A DNA stretch of 33,583 nt from Aeromonas bivalvium (GTDB lineage Bacteria; Pseudomonadota; Gammaproteobacteria; Enterobacterales; Aeromonadaceae). The notes below the pieces were generated by a model that saw nothing but the letters and a program-made list of their open reading frames with translations, was not told the origin of the DNA and made no database searches. The DNA lies in assembly GCF_000819765.1 (NCBI RefSeq), contig NZ_CDBT01000030.1:50755-84337 (forward strand), written 5' to 3'. Positions 25,886-33,583 of the stretch are shown here, in pieces. How positions within the stretch are numbered: the stretch's first letter is position 1; the number at the start of each line of letters is the position of its first letter. Both the position numbers and the translations under genes were made by a program.

Positions 25886-26410
25886 ATGAAAACCATCGAA
25901 CTTGATGACGATCTCTACTTCTATATCGCCAGCCAGACCCGCCACATAGGTGAGAGCGCCTCCGACATATTGCGCCGCCTGCTGGAGCAGCCCGCCCGCA
26001 TCAAGGCGATACCGCCAGCATCCGCCCTGGCCGATGTTACCCCAGCCGAGCCGCAACCCGTGGCCGCCGGGAGCGAGGCGCTGACGCGCCTGCTGGCCTC
26101 GGGTGCACTGCAGCAGGAGGAGAAGTCCATCAATCGTTTCATGCTGCTGCTCAGCACTCTCTACCGGGACGATCCGGCGGGCTTCACCCAGGCTACCGAG
26201 ATAAAGGGGCGCAAGCGCGTCTATTTCTCCCAGGATCCGGAAGCCCTGCGCGCCAGCGGCAGCACCACCAAACCCAAGCCGGTGCCCGAGACCCCCTTCT
26301 GGGTCATCACCAATACCAATACCAGCCGCAAGCAGAACATGGTGGCCCAGCTGATGGCCAGCATGGGCTATGACGAGGCCCTGATCGCAGAGGCCTGCGC
26401 CCTGGTGTGA
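25886..26410 (+). CDS. seqA: SeqA, negative modulator of replication initiation
   Basis: 174 residues. It binds hemimethylated GATC clusters and sequesters the new origin. The N-terminal multimerisation domain ([24 protein letters not shown], a split family block) is followed by a variable proline/alanine linker (about 35-60). The C-terminal DNA-binding domain has [24 protein letters not shown] and the GATC-reading loop [12 protein letters not shown]. Its presence implies Dam methylation in the host. pgm follows 96 bases downstream in the same direction, as in E. coli, so the two probably form an operon. Confidence 0.96.
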   Translation: MKTIELDDDLYFYIASQTRHIGESASDILRRLLEQPARIKAIPPASALADVTPAEPQPVAAGSEALTRLLASGALQQEEKSINRFMLLLSTLYRDDPAGFTQATEIKGRKRVYFSQDPEALRASGSTTKPKPVPETPFWVITNTNTSRKQNMVAQLMASMGYDEALIAEACALV

Positions 26411-26506
26411 TGAGGAGCCATGGGCTCAATGGATTCTGATCTTTGAATGCGCGGGGCCCTCACCCGGGCCTGTTTCGTCAAGCAGTTAGCAAGCAAGGAA
26501 TACGCC

Positions 26507-28156
<1,650 letters not shown>

Positions 28157-28182
28157 GCCTGATACCCGTCACCGCAGCGCAG

Positions 28183-28209
28183 AAAAAGGAGCCATATTGG
28201 CTCCTTTTT
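28183..28209 (+). terminator. Terminator after pgm
   Basis: GGAGCC and GGCTCC around ATATT, with five A before and five T after. It can work in both directions and also lies just beyond the DMT transporter stop on the minus strand. Confidence 0.88.
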
Positions 28210-28240
28210 GCTGTGTGCCTGACGGGGATCTGGTGCCCGA

Positions 28241-29122
28241 TCAGCCATTTCCCGGCTGGTCGGGGCAAGCCTTGGCTGTCTGCCTGTCCTTGAAGAGGGG
28301 CCGGGTCGGCAGCTTCATCAGGAACAGGGAGAGCAGGATCACGGCGATGCCGAGCCACTGGCGAGCGTCCAGGGCCTCTCCCACCAGCAGCACACCGAAG
28401 GAGACCGCCACCATGGGGTTGGTGAGGGCCAGCATGCCCATCACCTCGGGACCGTGGCGCTTGAGCCCCCACAACCAGGCCCAGTAGGCCAGGGCCGTGT
28501 TGAGCAGTACCAGCCAGATGAGCCCGGGGGCACTCGCCGGCTGCGGCAGCGGCATGGGGCCTGCCAGCCACCAGGCCAGCGGGATCAGCATCAGGCCCCC
28601 CAGCAGCAGCTGCCAGGCGGTCAGCGCCAGCAGATCGCTCACCGGCCAGCGCTGCATCCAGCGGCTGGACTGGCCGATGAGCAGGGTGGCCAGCAGGGCG
28701 CACGCCACGCCGACGGGATCCAGGTTGGCGGAGGGGTTGAGCAGCAGGAGCACACCGGCGAGTCCCATCAGCCCCAGCAGCAGCCACTTGAGGGTCGGCC
28801 TGACGCCGTCCTGCACCCAGGCCAGCCCCATCAGGACGAGGGGCAGGGTGGCACCCAGGGTGCCCGCCACGGCGCCCGGCAGACGATAGGCCGCCACGAA
28901 CAGCAGGGCGAAGAAGGCAGTGATGTTGCAAAACGCCAGCAGGAATTGCCGGTTCCAGGTGAGCGGTGGCCTGCGGGGATGGCACAGCAGCAGCAGGAGC
29001 CCGGCTGGCAGGGCGCGCCACACGGCCACCCAGTAAGGGGAGTAGTCAGTCAGATAGAGGCTGACGACGGCATAGGTACTGCCCCAGAGCAGGGGGGCGA
29101 GCAGGGCGATCAGCAGTGGCAT
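28241..29122 (-). CDS. EamA/DMT-family transporter
   Basis: 293 residues with about ten hydrophobic helices in two EamA repeats. Typical marks are PLLWGSTYAVVSLYL in helix 1, AGTLGATLPLVLMGLAW in the first repeat and LALTNPMVAVSFGVLLVGE in the second. Such proteins export amino acids, nucleosides, drugs or other metabolites; this one's substrate cannot be read from sequence. The ATG at 29120-29122 is preferred; a TTG nine codons upstream lies in the operator region. It is divergent from a MarR regulator with a shared palindrome pair, so that regulator probably controls it. Confidence 0.85.
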   Translation of the reverse strand: MPLLIALLAPLLWGSTYAVVSLYLTDYSPYWVAVWRALPAGLLLLLCHPRRPPLTWNRQFLLAFCNITAFFALLFVAAYRLPGAVAGTLGATLPLVLMGLAWVQDGVRPTLKWLLLGLMGLAGVLLLLNPSANLDPVGVACALLATLLIGQSSRWMQRWPVSDLLALTAWQLLLGGLMLIPLAWWLAGPMPLPQPASAPGLIWLVLLNTALAYWAWLWGLKRHGPEVMGMLALTNPMVAVSFGVLLVGEALDARQWLGIAVILLSLFLMKLPTRPLFKDRQTAKACPDQPGNG

Positions 29123-29140
29123 GGTTGTCTCGCAATAAAG

Positions 29141-29158
29141 TATCTTCAAGTAAAGATA
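29141..29158. promoter_or_regulatory. Palindromic operator 1, DMT transporter side
   Basis: TATCTTCAAGTAAAGATA: six-base arms TATCTT/AAGATA around CAAGTA. It is nearly identical to the site at 29188-29205. It begins 19 bases upstream of the transporter ATG, where bound repressor would block transcription. Probable binding site of the adjacent MarR protein. Confidence 0.72.
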
Positions 29159-29187
29159 ACTTAGCCGCGAGTTGGTTTATTATCAAG

Positions 29188-29205
29188 TATCTTTTCGTAA
29201 AGATA
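29188..29205. promoter_or_regulatory. Palindromic operator 2, MarR side
   Basis: TATCTTTTCGTAAAGATA has the same TATCTT/AAGATA arms as operator 1, 47 bases away start to start. It ends 11 bases before the marR ATG, suggesting autorepression. Confidence 0.72.
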
Positions 29206-29216
29206 ATGGAGCCGTA

Positions 29217-29699
29217 ATGGACAGTGATCATGTAGACCTCTTGCTGGCCCAGTGGGCGCGGCAGCGACCGGATCTCGACTGCTCCCCCATGGGGGTGCTG
29301 GGGCGGGTGGCGCGCATGGCGGTGATCGCCGGGCGCGAGGTGAGCGAAGAGCTCAAGGCGTGCGGCCTGCTTGGCAGCGACTTCGACATACTGGCGACCC
29401 TGCGCCGGGCCGGCGAGCCGCTGACCCCGACCGCCCTCTATCAATCCGCCATGCTGAGTTCGGGGGCCATGACGGCCCGGCTCGACAAGCTGGAGCAGCG
29501 CGGCCTCATCGTGCGGCAGGCGGCCCCCGATGACAGGCGAAGCCTCCTGGTCTGCCTGACGGAGCCGGGGCGGGAGCTGGTGGACCATGCGGTGGAGCGC
29601 CACGTGGCCAACGAGCGGCGCCTGCTGGCCCCGCTGACCCAGGCCGAGCAGGGGCAGCTGGCCGCCTTGCTCAAACGCTGGCTGCTGGAAAACGAATAG
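29217..29699 (+). CDS. MarR-family transcriptional regulator
   Basis: 160 residues. The winged helix is clear: LTPTALYQSAMLSSGAMTARLDKLEQRGLI as helix-turn-helix and recognition helix (split by the turn), then the wing with PDDRRSLLVCLTEPG. MarR proteins act as dimers and usually leave DNA on binding small aromatic or toxic ligands. The ATG at 29217 is preceded by TGGAG; the open frame upstream runs through the operator, so it is not used. Divergent from the DMT transporter, sharing two palindromes. A terminator follows directly. Confidence 0.88.
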   Translation: MDSDHVDLLLAQWARQRPDLDCSPMGVLGRVARMAVIAGREVSEELKACGLLGSDFDILATLRRAGEPLTPTALYQSAMLSSGAMTARLDKLEQRGLIVRQAAPDDRRSLLVCLTEPGRELVDHAVERHVANERRLLAPLTQAEQGQLAALLKRWLLENE

Positions 29700-29700
29700 C

Positions 29701-29725
29701 AAAACGGGCCCGTCGGGCCCGTTTT
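29701..29725. terminator. Bidirectional terminator between the marR-type gene and mltB
   Basis: AAAACGGGCCC and GGGCCCGTTTT pair perfectly (11 bases) around GTC. It serves both convergent genes. Confidence 0.9.
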
Positions 29726-29742
29726 GCATTGGCAGGGAGCAC

Positions 29743-30825
29743 TCAGTAGCCGCGGGCGGCCTTGACCGCCAGCCCCAGCTGCCACACCGCCATGGCATAG
29801 TGGGTGCTGTGGTTGTAGCGGGTGATGGTGTAGAAGTTCGGCAGACCGTACCAGTACTGGTAGCTCTTGCCCACGTCCAGGCGCAGCAGGCTGGCCTTGC
29901 TGTGGGCGCCGAGGGGCGCGATGGGGGAGAGGCCGGCCCGGCGCAGGGTATCCAGGCTGTAGCTGGTCTGAAAGCCGGTCTCGAAGCCGGGTGCCTGGCC
30001 CTGGGCCCGCACCGCCACCTGATCCCCCTTGCGCCAGCCATGGGCCTTGAAGTAGTTGGCCACGCTGCCGATGGCATCCACCGGATCCCAGAGGTTGGTG
30101 TGGCCGTTGCCATCAAAATCCACCGCATAGCCGTGGAAGCTGGACGGCATGAACTGGCCATAGCCCATGGCGCCAGCATAGGAGCCGGTCGGCTCGCTCG
30201 GGTCTATTCCCTCGTTGCGGGTCATGATCAGGAACTGCTCCAGCTCGCCGCGAAAGAAGGTGGCACGGCGCGGGTAGTCGAACGCCAGGGTCGCCAGGGC
30301 ATCCAGAATGGGGGTCTTGCCCATCACCCGGCCCCAGCGGGTCTCCACCCCTATGATGCCGACGATGATCTCGGGGGGCACACCGTACTGGGCAGAGGCA
30401 CGATTGAGCTCGGTCTCATACTCGCGCCAGAAGTTGACACCGTTTTGCACATTGTCCGGGGTGATGAACTTGGCACGGTAACGGTTCCAGGCGCCGTTCG
30501 GGCCGCTTGGCGCGGTCGAGACCGGGGCCTGACGATCCATCAGGTTGATGATCCACTGCTCGCGAGAGGCCTGGGAGAGCACCCGGTGCAGCTCGGCACG
30601 GTCGAAACCATGCTTGCTGACCATCATGGCGATGAACTGATCCACTGCCGGATTGGTGGCGAAATCCCCCGCCAGCACCCCGGCCGTCTGCTTGGGCGGG
30701 GGCGTGATGAGGAAACTGCCGCCGCTTGTTGCCTTGGGGGCAGGCGCCTGTGCCGGCGTGTTGGCGGCGCTGCTGCACCCGGAGATCAGGGGGAGGAGAA
30801 GGACAAGGGGGATGAAACGATGCAT
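29743..30825 (-). CDS. mltB: MltB, lytic murein transglycosylase B (lipoprotein)
   Basis: 360 residues. A lipoprotein signal ends in LISGC (C17), so it should be anchored to the outer membrane. It cleaves peptidoglycan between MurNAc and GlcNAc with 1,6-anhydro product formation. Catalytic E161 lies in GIIGVETRWGR; GAMGYGQFMPSS, FDGNGHTNLWDPVDAIGS (an EF-hand-like loop) and the C-terminal YGLPNFYTITRYN are family marks. The ATG at 30825 is chosen because it gives the lipobox; the frame stays open far upstream into ynjF but that is not coding. It is 80 bases downstream of ynjF on the same strand. Confidence 0.94.
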   Translation of the reverse strand: MHRFIPLVLLLPLISGCSSAANTPAQAPAPKATSGGSFLITPPPKQTAGVLAGDFATNPAVDQFIAMMVSKHGFDRAELHRVLSQASREQWIINLMDRQAPVSTAPSGPNGAWNRYRAKFITPDNVQNGVNFWREYETELNRASAQYGVPPEIIVGIIGVETRWGRVMGKTPILDALATLAFDYPRRATFFRGELEQFLIMTRNEGIDPSEPTGSYAGAMGYGQFMPSSFHGYAVDFDGNGHTNLWDPVDAIGSVANYFKAHGWRKGDQVAVRAQGQAPGFETGFQTSYSLDTLRRAGLSPIAPLGAHSKASLLRLDVGKSYQYWYGLPNFYTITRYNHSTHYAMAVWQLGLAVKAARGY

Positions 30826-30905
30826 AGGGCTTCCAACGGCACAAAAACGGGATGCCGCCATGGTAGTGGATCCATGGCGATGCGCAAGCACCACCATGGC
30901 CCGGA

Positions 30906-31514
30906 TCAGGACTTGAGGGTGTGGTAACCGCTCCAGAGCCGGGTCAGTACCGTGATCAGGCACAGGGCGGCAAAACCGTAGGCCAGGGGGGCAAACCAGT
31001 GGGGCCACAGGCACATCAGCACGAACACCCCTATGGTCTCGCTGCCTTCGGTCAGGCCGCCCAGGTAATAGAGGGACTTGTGGTGATAGACGGGGTTCTC
31101 TATGCCCCGCTTGCCCGCCATGATGGCGAAGGCCAGGAAGCTCGAGCCCGTGCCTATGAAGGCGAACAGCAGGGTGGCGGCGGCCAGGGCATGGTTGGCG
31201 GGATCGGCCAGGGCGAACCCCAGTACCACGGCGGCATAGAAGATAAAGTCCAGCGTGATGTCGAGAAAGCCGCCGCAATCCGTGGTGCCCTTGAGGCGGG
31301 CGATGGCGCCATCCAGACCATCCATGATGCGATTGAGCAAGATGCAGACCAGGGCCGCCTCGAATTGGCCAAGGGCGAGCAGGGGCAGGCTCAGCATGCC
31401 GATGACAAAGCCGGTGATGCTGATCTGGTTGGCACTGACCCCCAGACGGGCCAGGGGGCTGGCGAGGGCGTTGAGGGGGCGACGGATCAGCACGATGGCG
31501 TAGCGATCTAGCAA
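30906..31514 (-). CDS. ynjF: YnjF-like CDP-alcohol phosphatidyltransferase family protein
   Basis: 202 residues, about six membrane helices. The family active site is present: D65-G66, D68-G69, A72-R73, then G81, D85 and D89, binding CDP and metal. Members join CDP-diacylglycerol or similar donors to an alcohol; the substrate of YnjF is not established. The sequence follows E. coli YnjF closely (LLNR..DGLDGA, FAFIGTGSSFLAFA, YYLGGLTEG). The start is TTG at 31512-31514 with a near-perfect Shine-Dalgarno AAAGGAGG six bases upstream. It follows ynjD by 49 bases; the rhodanese gene ynjE, which lies between them in E. coli, is missing. Confidence 0.9.
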   Translation of the reverse strand: MLDRYAIVLIRRPLNALASPLARLGVSANQISITGFVIGMLSLPLLALGQFEAALVCILLNRIMDGLDGAIARLKGTTDCGGFLDITLDFIFYAAVVLGFALADPANHALAAATLLFAFIGTGSSFLAFAIMAGKRGIENPVYHHKSLYYLGGLTEGSETIGVFVLMCLWPHWFAPLAYGFAALCLITVLTRLWSGYHTLKS

Positions 31515-31563
31515 GGGATCCTCCTTTCAGGATCAGGGAACACAGGGATCATAGGGCGGCGGA

Positions 31564-32232
31564 TCAGCAAGGACTGCCCCTACCCGCATCCGCCGCCAGG
31601 GCGCCAAGATCCAGTATGGCGGCGGGGGCATCCTCTTCGTCGTGACTGACCAGGATGGCCGGGATGGCGCGGGCCGCTATCTCGCCGAACACCAGGGCGC
31701 GAAAGGCGGCCCGCAGCGGCTTGTCCAGCCGGGCGAAGGGCTCGTCGAGCAAGATGGCGGCGGGCTCGGCCAGCAGGGCCCGCAGCAGGCTGATCCTCGC
31801 CTTCTGCCCCCCGGAGAGGGCGGCGGGATGGCGTTCGGCAAAGCCCGCCAGCTCGACCCTGGCCAGTGCCGCCAGGGCACGGGCGCGGCGCTCCTTCCCC
31901 CTGATGTGGGCGGGCATGCCAAACATCAGGTTCTCGGCCACCGTCAGATGGGCAAACAGCAGATCCTCCTGAAACAGGATGCCGACGCGTCTCTGGTAGG
32001 CGGGCAGGGGCGAGAGCAGCCGCTCGCCCTGGCGGATCTCCCCGTGCAGGGCGAGGGGGCCGCCTTTGGGCAGCACCCCGGCTATTCCGGCCAGCAGCGA
32101 GCTCTTGCCGCAGCCGCTTGGCCCCATCAGGGTCAGCACCTCGCCGGGGGCGATGTGGCAGGGGGGCAGTTGCAGCAAGGGCCTGCCATGCAGGCTGAGG
32201 GTGAGAGGGGCCAGGTGCAGGGGCTCCGTCAT
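31564..32232 (-). CDS. ynjD: YnjD-like ABC transporter ATP-binding protein
   Basis: 222 residues with all ABC ATPase motifs: Walker A GPSGCGKS (37-44), Q-loop Q88, signature LSGGQ (139-143), Walker B ILLDEP (160-165) and switch H197 in LVSHDEE. It powers the permease YnjC. The start overlaps the ynjC stop as ATGA, so the two are translationally coupled. The substrate is unknown; the transporter resembles ion/thiamine-type importers with fused permease halves. A longer in-frame upstream reading lies antisense-free inside ynjC but is not coding. Confidence 0.9.
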   Translation of the reverse strand: MTEPLHLAPLTLSLHGRPLLQLPPCHIAPGEVLTLMGPSGCGKSSLLAGIAGVLPKGGPLALHGEIRQGERLLSPLPAYQRRVGILFQEDLLFAHLTVAENLMFGMPAHIRGKERRARALAALARVELAGFAERHPAALSGGQKARISLLRALLAEPAAILLDEPFARLDKPLRAAFRALVFGEIAARAIPAILVSHDEEDAPAAILDLGALAADAGRGSPC

Positions 32233-33583
32233 GGGGTTGGCTCCAGTTGATGGGAGGCGCGTTCGGCCCTGTGGGGCAGCCAGAGCGCCAGGGCGTAGAT
32301 CAGCAGCGGCAGTGCCAGTTGCAGCAGGCCGTAGAGGCTGGCGAGACGGCGGTTGAGGCCGGAGCCGATGGCCACCGCCTCCGTGGTGAGGGTGATGACG
32401 CGCCCGGCGCCAAACAGCAGGGTGGGCAGGTATTGGGCCAGGCTGACGGCGGCCCCCACGGCGCAGGCGAAGGCGAGGGGGCGCAGCAGCAGGGGTCCCT
32501 TGACCCGCCACCAGGCCTGCCAGGGACGGGCGCCCAGGGTGGCCGCCGCCTGGGTCAGGCGATCGTCGAACTGGCGATAGGGCCCGTACAGGCAGAGGTA
32601 GACATAGGGGTAGACGAACAGCAGCTGGCTCCAGAACACCAGCCCCATGCCCACCGGCAGCCCGAGCCAGTCCGCCCCGAGCCTGACGCCGAACAGCAGG
32701 CTGGCCTGGGGCAGCAGCAGTGGCAGACAGATGAGCCAGAGTGGCCAGGGGCGGCGACCCCGCTGAGCCTCCAGGGCGAGCACCACCAGCACCAAGGCCA
32801 GCAGGGCGCTGAGCAGGGCGAGCCAGGCGCTGTGGGCAAGGGGCTGGGCCAGCTCTGCCATGGCCTGCTGCCAGTGGTGGCCGCTCCACTGGCTGGGCCA
32901 GGGGGCGGGAAAGGGCCAGCGCCGGGTGAGGGACCAGAGCAGCAGGGCCGCCAGCACCAGCAGGTTTGTCGCCAGCAGCAGGGTGGTCAGGATCAGGGCC
33001 AGGGCGGGGGCCAGCCGGGAGGGACTGGTCTGGCGCCGGCCATCGAGCATGAGCCCCTTGCCCCAGTGCAGATGCGCCCACTCCAGGGCGCGCAGGAGGG
33101 CGAGCAGCAGCAGATTGAGGCCAAACAGCAGCAGGGCGCCATGGTTGGCCAGGGGTCGCCAATGGAGATCCGGGTCCTGATACCAGCGCCAGAGTCGCAC
33201 CGCCAGGGGGGCGGGCTGGGTCGGGCCGAGCAGCAGGGCCAGATCCACCACCGCCAGGCCATAGGCCGCCACCGCGTAGAGGGGCAGGCGCAGGCTGGGC
33301 CAGAGGCTGGGCAGGATCAGGCGCCACCAGATCTGGGGCGGCCGAAACCCCAGGCTCTGCCCCAGCCATTGCTGGCGGGCGGTCAGGGCAGGATCGAGGG
33401 CGCCGAGGGCCATCAGCAGCAAGAAGGGAGTCTCTTTGAGCACCAGCAGGGCGATGAGACCCAGGCCCCAGGGATCGTGCAGGGTCTGCCAGTCCGGCGG
33501 CAGCACAAAACCGGTGAGGGCGGGGGAGATAAGCCGCAGCAACCAGCCGGAGGGGGCGATGAGGAAGGCAAAGCCGATGGCGA
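32229..33583 (-). CDS. ynjC: YnjC-like ABC transporter permease (5' end outside window)
   Basis: About 451 codons are visible and the frame is still open at the window end (AIGFAFLIAPSGWLLRL precedes the first in-frame TTG, so that TTG is not the start). The protein is very leucine-rich with many helices in two permease halves; E. coli YnjC is 511 residues, so about 60 are missing. EAA-type loops that contact the ATPase are seen near GQSLGFRPPQIWWRLILP and AATLGARPWQAWWRVKGP, one per half. It overlaps ynjD by four bases. The binding protein (ynjB) would be expected just outside the window. Confidence 0.88.
   Translation of the reverse strand, partial: AIGFAFLIAPSGWLLRLISPALTGFVLPPDWQTLHDPWGLGLIALLVLKETPFLLLMALGALDPALTARQQWLGQSLGFRPPQIWWRLILPSLWPSLRLPLYAVAAYGLAVVDLALLLGPTQPAPLAVRLWRWYQDPDLHWRPLANHGALLLFGLNLLLLALLRALEWAHLHWGKGLMLDGRRQTSPSRLAPALALILTTLLLATNLLVLAALLLWSLTRRWPFPAPWPSQWSGHHWQQAMAELAQPLAHSAWLALLSALLALVLVVLALEAQRGRRPWPLWLICLPLLLPQASLLFGVRLGADWLGLPVGMGLVFWSQLLFVYPYVYLCLYGPYRQFDDRLTQAAATLGARPWQAWWRVKGPLLLRPLAFACAVGAAVSLAQYLPTLLFGAGRVITLTTEAVAIGSGLNRRLASLYGLLQLALPLLIYALALWLPHRAERASHQLEPTP

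Noticed and set aside
30826..31278. N-terminal extension of mltB
   Set aside because: Open only because the opposite and neighbouring frames are GC-rich; it runs into ynjF and would destroy the lipoprotein signal.

Overview
The window is chromosomal DNA from a high-GC gammaproteobacterium, most likely an Aeromonas or close relative. The protein sequences read as gammaproteobacterial throughout (AspRS, GlnRS, Fur, SeqA, NagABC, CmoAB, MltB). OxyR is of the Vibrio-like type, the lipid A phosphoethanolamine transferase is close to the Aeromonas-associated MCR-3 group, and a secreted chitobiase lies inside the nag locus. The genus is inferred from remembered sequences, not from a database search. 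There are no rRNA or tRNA genes, CRISPR arrays or transposases.

Layout: (1) 1-1072: the first codons of an exported protein at the left edge, then oxyR. (2) 1248-4547, minus strand: a tight three-gene cassette made of a retropepsin-like lipoprotein protease, an inactive transglutaminase fused to seven membrane helices, and a RimK-like ATP-grasp ligase. It is the least understood system here. (3) 4600-7420, minus: cmoB, cmoA and yecE. (4) 7839-10437, plus: aspS with a long leader, then yebC, whose 3' end is tandemly duplicated. (5) 10706-12480, plus: an eptA/mcr-3-like gene behind a textbook PmrA box. (6) 12549-20247: nagBAC (minus) divergent from nagE and a chitobiase gene (plus), with NagC/CRP-like sites between. 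(7) 20662-25615: glnS, fur, a DUF4442 thioesterase, fldA, ybfE, a DUF2788 protein and ybfF. (8) 25886-28156: seqA and pgm. (9) 28241-29699: a DMT exporter and a divergent MarR regulator that share two near-identical palindromes. (10) 29743-33583, minus: mltB, ynjF, ynjD and the 3' part of ynjC.

The order nagC-nagA-nagB / nagE / glnS / fur / fldA-ybfE-ybfF / seqA-pgm closely follows the E. coli region around 15 min. Lineage-specific insertions are the chitobiase gene between nagE and glnS and the thioesterase gene between fur and fldA. The yecE-cmoA-cmoB-aspS-yebC group mirrors another E. coli neighbourhood.

Functionally, the window links chitin/GlcNAc use (chitobiase, PTS import, deacetylation, deamination, NagC control), tRNA charging and wobble modification, iron and oxidative-stress control (Fur, flavodoxin, OxyR), replication control (SeqA), and envelope remodelling (EptA, MltB, YnjF). 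Most genes are housekeeping. The main items for a second look are the ATP-grasp/transglutaminase-7TM/retropepsin cassette, the PmrA-box mcr-3-like gene, the cysteine-containing in-frame aspS leader, the yebC tail duplication and the paired MarR palindromes.
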